Notes: generated from the letters alone by a model not told the origin. Counted from the stretch's first letter, positions 1 to 6,603 are shown. The stretch is DNA of 6,603 nucleotides from an uncultured Nitrospinaceae bacterium (GCA_905182935.1 CAJJDL010000109.1:1-6603); one strand, 5' to 3'. Program-made: numbers and translations.

Positions 1-584
1 TCTAACTGTTGGGAAAACATTTCGTGTGTATATAAAACTCCTTTGGGAGAACCGGTGCTTCCACTAGTGAATAGAATGGCTGCAGGATCATTAGGTAGTG
101 TGTTCTCATAATTAAAGTTTGGTTTTGCCATTTTTTTTATTTCTTTCAGACTTTCCCCTCTACCTAAACGAAAAGATCCGGTAGTAACTAGAAGTTTTAT
201 GTGATTGAGGTGGTTTTGAAAAAATTTTGATATAAAGTAAACCACTGGAGTTGCAATAATTCCTTGTGGTGCGCTTTCTTTTATACACTTTAAAATATTT
301 TTTTTACCTAGCCCAGGGTCAATAAGAATTGGAACAGTGCCAGCCTTGAAAAGAGCAAACACAATGCTAATAAATCTAATGCTGAATGGTACAAGGAGTA
401 GAACGCAGTCTCCCTTTTGAAAACCATATTGTTTTAGCCCTGAAGCGATACGTGAACTTTCGTCGTTAAGTTCCTTGAATGAAATGGTAGTCTTGGTATG
501 AGGTACAATAACTGCAGCTTGATTGGGATAATTGTTTGTAACTCCTTCCAGAGAACAGGCAATATTACGACGCATTTTCTCCAT
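1..584 (-). CDS. Fatty-acyl-AMP/CoA ligase, OleC-like (N-terminal part)
   Basis: This is an adenylate-forming enzyme of the ANL (AMP-binding) superfamily, which activates a carboxylic acid with ATP to an acyl-adenylate. Only the first 194 residues lie in the window and the 3' end is missing. The sequence shows the A3 phosphate-binding loop TSGSTGSPKG at residues 173-182. An N-terminal segment holds LVPFS (64-68), FALFKAG (76-82) and VPILIDPGLG (84-93). The DPGLG/DPGMG element after FALFKAG is, as I recall, typical of the branch annotated 'fatty acid CoA ligase family protein', which includes OleC beta-lactone synthetases of olefin biosynthesis. The substrate is unknown and no other ole gene is visible. 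The start could be ATG at 584, 6 nt after the upstream stop codon with no clear ribosome-binding site, or ATG at 575, which has GGAG only 3 nt before it. It is the last visible gene of the minus-strand operon. The superfamily call is firm and the OleC-like call is moderate. Confidence 0.88.
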   Translation of the reverse strand, partial: MEKMRRNIACSLEGVTNNYPNQAAVIVPHTKTTISFKELNDESSRIASGLKQYGFQKGDCVLLLVPFSIRFISIVFALFKAGTVPILIDPGLGKKNILKCIKESAPQGIIATPVVYFISKFFQNHLNHIKLLVTTGSFRLGRGESLKEIKKMAKPNFNYENTLPNDPAAILFTSGSTGSPKGVLYTHEMFSQQL

Positions 585-590
585 AATTTA

Positions 591-1337
591 TTATGGTAGG
601 TTTAACGTTGCTTTGACTAAGGGAATCGTCACTTTTTTTTGTTGAGTATAAGATGCATGGTTGATTTTGGTGATTGTATGCTTTATCGATATAAAATCTC
701 TTGGCATCCGTGTAAGAAGGTATTCTATTACTTTATCAGGTAAAACTAGTCTAACGTCTTTTGCTAGTTTGACTATTATTTTTGCAGTTGTCTCATCGTC
801 GATAGGTTTGAGCTCAGCCGACATGCCCCACTGAAAACGTGAAGTTAGGTAACTTTCTGTGCTTTTTAAATTTTTTGGACTCAAATTTCCTGCGAACGCA
901 ATTTTCTTTCCTTTGCTAGTAAGGGAGTTAAAGATGAGGTAAAGTTTTTCCTGAGAAGCAATTTCTCCTTCAATATGGTCTACAGCATCAAGTAGAAAGA
1001 GGTCAACGTTAGAAAGAATGGATATAAACTGACTTGAAGAGCCATTTGAATTTTCGTCCGTTTTTTTTACAAAATCCGCTCCGTGAACATAGAGTGCTTT
1101 TTTACCCATGGAAACAGACTTATTACCAATAGAAATTAGGAGGTGAGTTTTACCTAAGTTTTTACCACCAAAAAGGTAAAGTGAATTAAAGGAGGAATCA
1201 GTCCTACTGCATAATTGGTGGGCAGCATTAAATGCTGTTTTTGATCCGTCTGATACCACGAAATTAGAAAACAGATATTCGGGCTGTGAAGGAAAATCCA
1301 AAATTAACTGACGCGCGAAGAAGTCCTTTTCAGACAT
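591..1337 (-). CDS. Hda-like DnaA-family AAA+ protein
   Basis: This 248-residue protein has the DnaA AAA+ module but no DNA-binding domain IV, as in Hda. Hda acts with the DNA-loaded beta clamp to trigger ATP hydrolysis on DnaA and limit re-initiation. Visible elements in order are a clamp-binding-type motif QLILDF (10-15), the DnaA-style FSNFVVSDGSKTAF (23-36), Walker A GGKNLGKT (57-64), Walker B LFLLDAVD (113-120), a sensor I region around IAFAGNLSP (146-154), a box VII arginine-finger candidate R167 in LTSRFQWG, and a sensor II arginine R213 in MPRDF. The C-terminal stretch KKVTIPLVK (234-242) resembles the end of E. coli Hda. Walker B carries Asp-Ala where DnaA has Asp-Asp. Hda proteins vary there, so ATPase activity may be weak. 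The ATG has no obvious ribosome-binding site. The gene begins 57 nt after the lipoprotein gene and ends 6 nt before the ligase gene. A lineage-specific DnaA-related adaptor such as a DnaC-like loader is the alternative, but the N-terminal clamp motif favours Hda. Confidence 0.85.
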   Translation of the reverse strand: MSEKDFFARQLILDFPSQPEYLFSNFVVSDGSKTAFNAAHQLCSRTDSSFNSLYLFGGKNLGKTHLLISIGNKSVSMGKKALYVHGADFVKKTDENSNGSSSQFISILSNVDLFLLDAVDHIEGEIASQEKLYLIFNSLTSKGKKIAFAGNLSPKNLKSTESYLTSRFQWGMSAELKPIDDETTAKIIVKLAKDVRLVLPDKVIEYLLTRMPRDFISIKHTITKINHASYTQQKKVTIPLVKATLNLP

Positions 1338-1386
1338 ATTTTAATCGATTTACGGGTAAAAAGAAAAAATAACTTTATGCAAATGG

Positions 1387-1426
1387 AAATAGGGTCATTT
1401 AGATCTGGTTTGAACAGGCCCTATTT
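1387..1426 (-). repeat. 8-bp inverted repeat around the lipoprotein stop codon
   Basis: AAATAGGG (1387-1394) and CCCTATTT (1419-1426) are perfect inverted arms separated by 24 nt. In the minus-strand transcript they would form a stem spanning the lipoprotein stop codon. A run of U follows only about 20 nt later (complement of 1361-1367), so it is not a standard terminator. It could be an RNA processing or stability element between the lipoprotein and Hda-like genes, or chance. Confidence 0.25.
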
Positions 1427-1856
1427 GTATCTCAATGATAGATCTACTGAATGAACGTGGCCTAACGAATACAGCACATGTCCAACCTGTTTTTCGGTAA
1501 TTTAAAATTGTGTCTTTGCCTGCCATGGAGTTGATAAGAGTCCATTCTTTATTTATCATTTCATTTTGGTAAAACTCTACTACATCTTTTAAGCTTTTAT
1601 TTCCTTCAAAAAATAGACGCCCAACTTTCATGTGTTCGTTTCCTGTTTCGTAAACAAATGACTTTAATTGGTCTCTAATAAAACCGCTTGGTACTGGGAC
1701 GTCAATAAAAGGAAGCGCATTAGTAATAACTTCAGGTTGTGGAGGAGTTTCGTTTCCCACCTTATCAATTATAGCGCAACCATTTATAAGTATAAGGAAT
1801 AGAAAAGTGGCTAGCGATTGGCAAAAGACTAGCTGATTATTTTTAATTATTTTCAA
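1395..1856 (-). CDS. Putative outer-membrane lipoprotein, unknown function
   Basis: I do not recognise a named function. The 153-residue product begins with a basic n-region (MKIIKNN), a hydrophobic core (LATFLFLILI, 15-24) and a lipobox-like INGC, so Cys27 should be lipidated after signal peptidase II cleavage. The residue after Cys is Ala, not Asp, which in enterobacterial rules favours outer-membrane sorting. The mature part holds PFIDVPVPSGF (49-59) and a KSFVYETG...VGRLFFEG...VVEFYQNEM block. Similar small lipoproteins with a 'VPVPSGF' opening and an 'FYxxxM' segment occur in deltaproteobacterial genomes, from memory. The reading frame is open back to a TTG at 1880, but the TTG at 1856 is preferred: it has GGGAGGT 6 nt upstream and gives a signal peptide of normal length. 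The start lies inside the end of the DUF2065 gene (14-nt overlap), which suggests translational coupling. Lipoprotein status is likely; the role is unknown. Confidence 0.8.
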   Translation of the reverse strand: MKIIKNNQLVFCQSLATFLFLILINGCAIIDKVGNETPPQPEVITNALPFIDVPVPSGFIRDQLKSFVYETGNEHMKVGRLFFEGNKSLKDVVEFYQNEMINKEWTLINSMAGKDTILNYRKTGWTCAVFVRPRSFSRSIIEIQIGPVQTRSK

Positions 1857-2043
1857 AAATAGACCTCCCGAAATAAACAACTATTAGACCAAGTATCATT
1901 AAAGCAAAACCAATTATTCTTAAAGCTTGATTTGAAAACTGGTTAATTTTTTGAGCAAAAGCTTTTATCTGAGAAGGGGCACAAAAATATGGAATGCCTT
2001 CGAAGATCATCATTAATCCCAGAGCGGATAGGAATAGACCCAT
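1843..2043 (-). CDS. DUF2065 (YjeT-like) small inner-membrane protein
   Basis: This 66-residue protein has two predicted membrane helices, roughly residues 2-20 and 42-60, joined by a polar loop with lysines (27-32). The pattern fits DUF2065, the family of E. coli YjeT: ALGLMMIFEGIPYF (7-20), with the hallmark E-G-x-P-Y-F, then LRIIGFALMILGLIVVYFGR (41-60), ending in the usual Tyr/Gly-Arg after the second helix. Length matches the family, typically about 60-70 residues. Its biochemical role is not known; in several proteobacteria it sits beside envelope protease genes, as it does here next to two htrA genes transcribed away from it. The ATG at 2043 lacks a clear ribosome-binding site. It is the first gene of the minus-strand operon and overlaps the lipoprotein gene by 14 nt. 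Confidence 0.86.
   Translation of the reverse strand: MGLFLSALGLMMIFEGIPYFCAPSQIKAFAQKINQFSNQALRIIGFALMILGLIVVYFGRSIFENN
1863..1869 (-). promoter_or_regulatory. Ribosome-binding site deciding a TTG start
   Basis: On the minus strand GGGAGGT lies 6 nt before TTG (1856-1854). This is the strongest Shine-Dalgarno match in the window. It argues for the TTG start of the lipoprotein over the TTG 24 nt further upstream, which would place this site inside the coding region. It is embedded in the final codons of the DUF2065 gene. Confidence 0.75.
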
Positions 2044-2084
2044 GAATATGCGCAGTTTTTATGGGTATTATTATAAAAAGCTAG

Positions 2085-2105
2085 AAAAAAATATCTCAAG
2101 ATATT
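2085..2105 (-). terminator. Weak leader hairpin with U-tract, possible attenuator
   Basis: On the minus strand AATATCT-TG-AGATATT (2105-2090) folds into a stem of 6 to 7 pairs and is followed directly by a run of T (complement of the A run 2085-2091). It lies between the minus-strand promoter and the DUF2065 start, about 42 nt before the ATG. The stem is almost all A-U, so termination would be weak. It could act as an attenuator or simply be AT-rich chance. Confidence 0.3.
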
Positions 2106-2167
2106 CTTTAAATTAATACTTACTTTTATTTGACTATGAATCGGCATCAACTTTTATATATGTGGGC

Positions 2168-2196
2168 ATTATCTTTAATATATAATGTTGAGTCAA
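2168..2196 (-). promoter_or_regulatory. Sigma70-type promoter for the DUF2065-lipoprotein-Hda-like operon
   Basis: Read on the minus strand, TTGACT (2196-2191), a 17-nt spacer, then GATAAT (2173-2168). Each hexamer matches the consensus at 5 of 6 positions with ideal spacing. Transcription would start near 2161, leaving a leader of about 118 nt before the DUF2065 ATG. No other promoter this good is visible upstream of the four minus-strand genes. Confidence 0.6.
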
Positions 2197-2228
2197 TAAA
2201 TATTTGCTGAACTAGTTGGTAATAGGGG

Positions 2229-2258
2229 TTGTCATAAAAGAATCTGTCGTTATATAAT
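2229..2258 (+). promoter_or_regulatory. Sigma70-type promoter for the first htrA gene
   Basis: TTGTCA (2229-2234), an 18-nt spacer, then a perfect TATAAT (2253-2258). Transcription would begin near 2265, giving a leader of about 150 nt. I see no sigmaE-type (GAACTT/TCTGA) or sigma32-type elements, nor paired GTAAA CpxR boxes, which drive degP in E. coli. This looks like a housekeeping promoter. Confidence 0.65.
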
Positions 2259-2314
2259 AGTAATAAATATTGAAAGTCAGTGGCTTTTATAGAAATTTTT
2301 GATGTATTTTTCTT

Positions 2315-2345
2315 TTAATGTAAGACTGTTAAGTATTAATGTTAG
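2315..2345 (+). repeat. Direct repeat in the htrA leader
   Basis: TTAATGTAAG (2315-2324) and TTAATGTTAG (2336-2345) match at 9 of 10 positions, with start points exactly 21 nt apart, about two helical turns. A related TGTTAAG lies between them (2327-2333). Spaced direct repeats are typical of dimeric response regulators, but these lie downstream of the predicted start of transcription. This is a candidate only. Confidence 0.25.
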
Positions 2346-2381
2346 TTACGTATCTAGATTGAATGGGCTTGAGGGGAAGCG

Positions 2382-2398
2382 ATTGATCAATAATCAAT
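2382..2398 (+). repeat. Short hairpin just before the htrA ribosome-binding site
   Basis: ATTGAT (2382-2387) and ATCAAT (2393-2398) are perfect inverted arms around the loop CAATA. The hairpin ends 6 nt before the GTGAGG ribosome-binding site (2405-2410). It does not itself pair with that site. It may be a small operator or an RNA structure affecting translation, or chance in AT-rich DNA. Confidence 0.25.
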
Positions 2399-2417
2399 TG
2401 AATAGTGAGGTTTTATA

Positions 2418-3929
2418 ATGAGTTTAAATGTATTTAAAGTTTTATTGTCATGGTTTTTTTTAGTGGGGTTATGTCTTCCTGTTTCATTCAATTTGGGTAA
2501 CAATCCTTATTCATTAATAAACCAGACATGGGCTCTAAGTTCCGGGTCTATACCATTGACAAGCAACATATTTGTCGATATCGCAAAAAAACAGAACCCT
2601 GCGGTCGTTAATGTTAGCGTAAGAGCTAAGAGAGAAAAAACTAAAAGCCAATTTAAGAAACCGAGGTCCCGTCAGTTTCCTCCTGGAGCACCTGGGCAAG
2701 GAGATCAGTTTCGTGATTTCTATGATAAGTTTTTTAAACAACGACCCCCTGGAGCAACGCCAAAAGCCCCTAAAGGAGGATCAGGGTCTGGGTTTATTAT
2801 TGACGGGGATGGTTATATTCTGACAAATAATCATGTTGTTGAAGGTGCTGATGAGATTATAGTTAGCATAGATGATGATAAGGAATACACTGCTAAGCTT
2901 ATTGGTACTGACCCTAAGACTGATATTGCTTTGATCAAGATAACTCAAGATAAGGATAAAAATATACAGTTCCCTTTTTTAAGTATGGGTGATTCTGATA
3001 AACTAGAAGTTGGAGAATGGGTGCAAGCTATCGGTAGTCCCTTTGGCCTTAGCCACACTGTAACAGTGGGCGTGGTCAGCGCTAAAGATAGAAGTATTAA
3101 TGCGGGCCCCTACGATGAATTTATCCAAACAGACGCTTCTATTAATCCTGGGAATAGTGGTGGACCGTTGATTAATATTAAGGGAGAGGTGATAGGAATA
3201 AATACGGCTATTATTTCAGGGCCTAGAGGGGGTGGTAATGTTGGGATTGGTTTTGCAATCCCGGTTAATGTGGCTAAATCAATCTTGACTGATCTGCGCG
3301 AAAATGGAAAAGTTACACGAGGTTGGTTGGGTGTAATGATACAAAAAATATCACCTGAATTAGCTAAGTCATTTTCACTTAAAGATAATAAAGGTGCATT
3401 GGTAGGAGACGTGATACCTGATGGTCCAGCCTTTAAAGCAGGAATAAAGCGTGGGGATGTGATTGTTAAATTTAATGACCGTGAAGTAAGTAGTGTGGAA
3501 CAGTTGCCTAAGATCGTAGCACAAACAAATCCAGAGACAGATGTTAATGTGGTGGTAATTCGTGATGGTGTCCCGGTGACTCTAAATGTTCGTATAGCAG
3601 TTCTTAAAGATGCTGATCAAAAAATAGCGGGACAAGGTATCACCGAAGATCCCTTAGGTTTACAGGGGCAGGATATTACTCCAGAGTTGGCTGATAGCAT
3701 GGGGCTAGAGACAGAGGAGGGAGTATTGGTGTCAGATGTAATTGCAGGTCAAGGAGCTGCGGAAGCAGGAATAAAGCGTGGCGATGTAATTACGGAAATT
3801 GATCGAAAACCAGTCAAAAATATGACTGAATATAATCATTCGCTTGGAATTATTAAAAAAGGGCGTACAGTATTATTTCTTATTCGAAGAGGTGGTACTA
3901 CTATATATATTGCTGTTAAGATTAAATAG
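2418..3929 (+). CDS. DegP/DegQ-type HtrA serine endoprotease (first copy)
   Basis: This periplasmic ATP-independent protease/chaperone degrades misfolded envelope proteins. The 503-residue product begins with an export signal (KVLLSWFFLVGLCLPV, 7-22), probably cleaved after the TWALS region (37-41). The trypsin-like domain carries the full triad: His139 in LTNNHVVEG, Asp169 in KTDIALIK, Ser247 in NPGNSGGPL. Two PDZ domains follow, about 302-395 (RGWLGV opening) and 410-500, both containing AGIKRGDVI. Two PDZ domains indicate the DegP/DegQ class rather than DegS. The LA-loop region (about 72-122) is long, basic and rich in Pro/Gly, with FRDFYDKFFK inside. Length is somewhat above the roughly 450-475 residues of E. 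coli DegQ/DegP, mainly from this loop and the N-terminus. The ATG is supported by GTGAGG 7 nt upstream. A strong terminator follows the gene. DegP and DegQ cannot be separated from sequence alone, so no symbol is given. Confidence 0.96.
   Translation: MSLNVFKVLLSWFFLVGLCLPVSFNLGNNPYSLINQTWALSSGSIPLTSNIFVDIAKKQNPAVVNVSVRAKREKTKSQFKKPRSRQFPPGAPGQGDQFRDFYDKFFKQRPPGATPKAPKGGSGSGFIIDGDGYILTNNHVVEGADEIIVSIDDDKEYTAKLIGTDPKTDIALIKITQDKDKNIQFPFLSMGDSDKLEVGEWVQAIGSPFGLSHTVTVGVVSAKDRSINAGPYDEFIQTDASINPGNSGGPLINIKGEVIGINTAIISGPRGGGNVGIGFAIPVNVAKSILTDLRENGKVTRGWLGVMIQKISPELAKSFSLKDNKGALVGDVIPDGPAFKAGIKRGDVIVKFNDREVSSVEQLPKIVAQTNPETDVNVVVIRDGVPVTLNVRIAVLKDADQKIAGQGITEDPLGLQGQDITPELADSMGLETEEGVLVSDVIAGQGAAEAGIKRGDVITEIDRKPVKNMTEYNHSLGIIKKGRTVLFLIRRGGTTIYIAVKIK
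3438..3464 (+). repeat. PDZ1 copy of an internal nucleotide repeat
   Basis: This 27-nt segment encodes AGIKRGDVI in PDZ1 and matches the PDZ2 segment 3765-3791 at 25 of 27 bases. The first 17 bases (GCAGGAATAAAGCGTGG) are identical, including wobble positions, although the flanking PDZ sequences differ. It may reflect local gene conversion or shared codon preference. Confidence 0.55.
3765..3791 (+). repeat. PDZ2 copy of the internal nucleotide repeat
   Basis: This is the partner of the segment at 3438-3464, differing at two bases (G/C at position 18 and G/A at position 24) and encoding the same nine residues. Confidence 0.55.
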
Positions 3930-3967
3930 TATTTTTAAATTTGTAGTTAGGTAAACTGATTTTCCCT

Positions 3968-4009
3968 TGCGGCAAGCCGATAGGCTTGCCGCATTTATTT
4001 TTTTCTTTC
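3968..4009 (+). terminator. Strong rho-independent terminator between the two htrA genes
   Basis: GCGGCAAGCC (3969-3978), loop GATA, GGCTTGCCGC (3983-3992), with an extra closing T-A pair at 3968/3993, gives an 11-bp GC-rich stem. A T-rich tract (3994-4009) follows. It lies 38 nt after the first htrA stop codon and ends 3 nt before the GTG proposed as the start of the second htrA. It should uncouple most transcription of the second gene from the first unless read-through occurs. Confidence 0.92.
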
Positions 4010-4012
4010 TTT

Positions 4013-5380
4013 GTGATTTATTCTCGTACCCTTATAAAATTTGTTCTGTGTATTTTTTTATTAGAAGCAAATCCTACCTGGGCAGAAGTTGATAATCGTA
4101 AGACTCCAGTTGTTAAGGCGGTGCAAAAAGTAGGCTCTGCTGTTGTTAATATTAATACCGAAGAAGTTGCACCCACAATACAAAACCCATTCAGGGATTT
4201 GCGTAACCCATTTTTTGATCGGTTTTTTAAACAACTTGTTCCACGTTTGAATAATAATAGAAGCCTGGGATCTGGTGTAATTATTCACCCGGACGGATAT
4301 ATCCTCACTAATGAGCATGTTATTGCAAGGGCGAGCAGTATTAAGGTAACTCTAATAGACAAACGAGAGTTTAATGCTCGTCTCGTAGGGGCCGATATTA
4401 AATCTGATTTAGCGGTTATTAAAATCGAAAGCAAAAAAGACCTGCCTCACGTAAAATTGGGACGATCGGATGATTTAATGATTGGAGAAACCATAATTGC
4501 GATTGGAAATCCTTTCGGGCTCGAACATACTGTTACTACAGGAATTATCAGCGCCCTTCATCGCAGTATTAGGGGTGATAAAAACCGAGTGTATAGAGAT
4601 TTTATTCAGTTGGATGCCTCGATTAATCCTGGTAATAGTGGCGGTCCACTTTTGAATATCAACGGGTCTTTAATTGGCGTTAATACTGCTATTTTTAAGC
4701 ATGCTGAGGGAATTGGGTTTGCTATTCCAATTAACAAGGCTAAGCGAATTATAAATGACCTTATTCGGTATGGCAAAGTGAGGCGTGGATGGCTTGGTAT
4801 CTCCGTACAGGACATAACCCAAGAAATGCTTCGTTTTTTTCATATAAATCGAATTCAAGGTGTAGTCGTGGTTCAAGTTATGGAAGAAAGTCCAGGTTCA
4901 AGGGCGGGATTAAAACAAGGAGATGTTATTTTATCTTTGGATAACAATGTGATTATTGATAAGTCTGACTATAGTGAAAGAGTTTCAACCTATCCTGTAG
5001 GTAACTCAATGCATCTAAAAATATTACGAAATGGTAAAGAAAGGGAAGTTTTATTGGAGGTTTCGTTACTCCCCATAACTCAAGTAGTTAACTATGTTAA
5101 AACTTGGTTAGGTTTTAACATAAGTAAAATCACGAAACCACTAACTCAAAGGTATCGTTTGGCTACCATTCATGGTGTCGTTGTAACAGGTGTAAAACTA
5201 AACAGTGTTAGCGGTAAAATAGGAATTCGAGCTGGGGATGTTATTCGTCAAATTAATCAAGAAAGAATTAAAGATGAAAAAAGTTTTAAAATGGCAATGG
5301 CGCAGGCAGCTGGCAGAGATAGTGTGCTTATTCTAATTCAAAGAGGAGAAAATGGATACTATGTGACGCTTGAGCCCTAA
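4013..5380 (+). CDS. DegP/DegQ-type HtrA serine endoprotease (second, paralogous copy)
   Basis: This is a second periplasmic HtrA protease, 455 residues from the GTG at 4013. The signal peptide has a basic n-region (YSRTLIK, 3-9), a hydrophobic core (FVLCIFLL, 10-17) and a likely cut after TWA (residue 24). The triad is complete: His102 in LTNEHVIA, Asp132 in KSDLAVIK, Ser209 in NPGNSGGPL. PDZ1 spans roughly 258-352 (GWLGIS, then AGLKQGDVI) and PDZ2 roughly 364-453 (GIRAGDVI). The LA loop is shorter than in the upstream copy (NPFRDLRNPFFDRFFKQ), and length fits DegQ. The frame stays open to a TTG at 3986, but that codon lies inside the terminator's right arm and gives an over-long leader, so GTG 4013 is preferred. 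Neither start has a recognisable ribosome-binding site, and no convincing promoter lies between the two genes. Expression may depend on read-through. The function call is firm; the start is uncertain. Confidence 0.93.
   Translation: MIYSRTLIKFVLCIFLLEANPTWAEVDNRKTPVVKAVQKVGSAVVNINTEEVAPTIQNPFRDLRNPFFDRFFKQLVPRLNNNRSLGSGVIIHPDGYILTNEHVIARASSIKVTLIDKREFNARLVGADIKSDLAVIKIESKKDLPHVKLGRSDDLMIGETIIAIGNPFGLEHTVTTGIISALHRSIRGDKNRVYRDFIQLDASINPGNSGGPLLNINGSLIGVNTAIFKHAEGIGFAIPINKAKRIINDLIRYGKVRRGWLGISVQDITQEMLRFFHINRIQGVVVVQVMEESPGSRAGLKQGDVILSLDNNVIIDKSDYSERVSTYPVGNSMHLKILRNGKEREVLLEVSLLPITQVVNYVKTWLGFNISKITKPLTQRYRLATIHGVVVTGVKLNSVSGKIGIRAGDVIRQINQERIKDEKSFKMAMAQAAGRDSVLILIQRGENGYYVTLEP

Positions 5381-6603
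<1,223 letters not shown>

Larger units (their letters stand above)
2044..2417. other. Divergent intergenic control region
   Basis: This very AT-rich 374-nt stretch separates the minus-strand operon from the first htrA gene. It holds two good sigma70-type promoters facing away from each other, with 32 nt between their -35 hexamers. Midway between them is an 8-bp palindrome AACTAGTT (2210-2217). A U-tract hairpin lies in the minus-strand leader, and a direct repeat plus a short hairpin lie in the plus-strand leader. I see no convincing small gene; the longest minus-strand candidate (ATG near 2146, about 44 codons) has no ribosome-binding site and runs into the DUF2065 gene. Confidence 0.7.

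Noticed and set aside
2015..2147. Possible 44-codon minus-strand gene starting near 2146
   Set aside because: It has no ribosome-binding site, low-complexity composition and a large out-of-frame overlap with the well-supported DUF2065 gene.
2130..2159. Second plus-strand promoter candidate TTGACT-N18-TTATAT
   Set aside because: The hexamers are plausible, but it lies about 260 nt before the htrA start and inside the predicted minus-strand leader, while a better promoter (2229-2258) is closer. It is kept as an outside possibility only.
2265..2417. ROSE-like or fourU RNA thermometer for htrA
   Set aside because: I could not find a segment in the leader that would mask the GTGAGG ribosome-binding site, so there is no direct support.
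2200..2417. CpxR or sigmaE control of htrA as in E. coli
   Set aside because: There are no paired GTAAA boxes and no GAACTT/TCTGA elements in the upstream region.
2535..2741. 68-codon minus-strand reading frame inside the first htrA
   Set aside because: It lies wholly within a certain protease gene on the other strand, has no recognisable protein features, and is a shadow frame. The same applies to minus-strand frames at 4061-4318, 4606-4815, 4670-4876 and 6076-6375.
4011..4038. Promoter-like TTGTGA-N16-TATAAA at the start of the second htrA
   Set aside because: Transcription would begin downstream of both possible start codons and the signal-peptide coding region, so it cannot make an exported full-length protease.

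Overview
The window reads as chromosomal, AT-rich DNA from a Gram-negative bacterium. The evidence is an outer-membrane-type lipoprotein, two exported HtrA (Deg) proteases and a DUF2065 inner-membrane protein. An Hda-like DnaA-family protein points to Proteobacteria or a nearby phylum (Desulfobacterota, or the old Deltaproteobacteria including SAR324-like lineages). That placement is inferred from gene content and protein style, because there is no rRNA gene or marker tree here. I see no tRNA, rRNA, CRISPR array, insertion sequence or phage gene.

Left arm, minus strand (about 2043 down to 1): four genes in one direction, probably one operon. In transcription order they are a 66-residue DUF2065 membrane protein, a 153-residue lipoprotein of unknown role, an Hda-like AAA+ protein with a beta-clamp-binding motif, and the N-terminal part of an OleC-like fatty-acyl-AMP/CoA ligase cut by the window edge. 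The first two genes overlap and the last two are 6 nt apart. A good sigma70-type promoter (TTGACT-N17-GATAAT) lies 125 to 153 nt upstream of the first gene. A weak hairpin with a U-tract sits in its leader.

Centre (2044-2417): a divergent control region. Besides the minus-strand promoter it holds a strong plus-strand promoter (TTGTCA-N18-TATAAT) followed by a leader of about 150 nt.

Right arm, plus strand: two tandem paralogous HtrA serine endoproteases, each with a signal peptide, a complete His/Asp/Ser triad and two PDZ domains. A textbook rho-independent terminator separates them and runs almost into the start codon of the second. After an AT-rich gap of 294 nt comes the N-terminal 310 residues of NAD+-dependent DNA ligase (ligA), truncated by the window end.

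Functionally the window mixes envelope protein quality control (the two HtrA proteases, perhaps the lipoprotein and DUF2065 protein) with replication upkeep (Hda-like protein, LigA). These are mostly housekeeping genes. I do not find evidence for a new defence, mobile or biosynthetic system. The points most worth checking are the terminator at the second protease's start, the Hda-like/OleC-like pairing, an unusual residue in LigA, and the layered signals in the divergent region.
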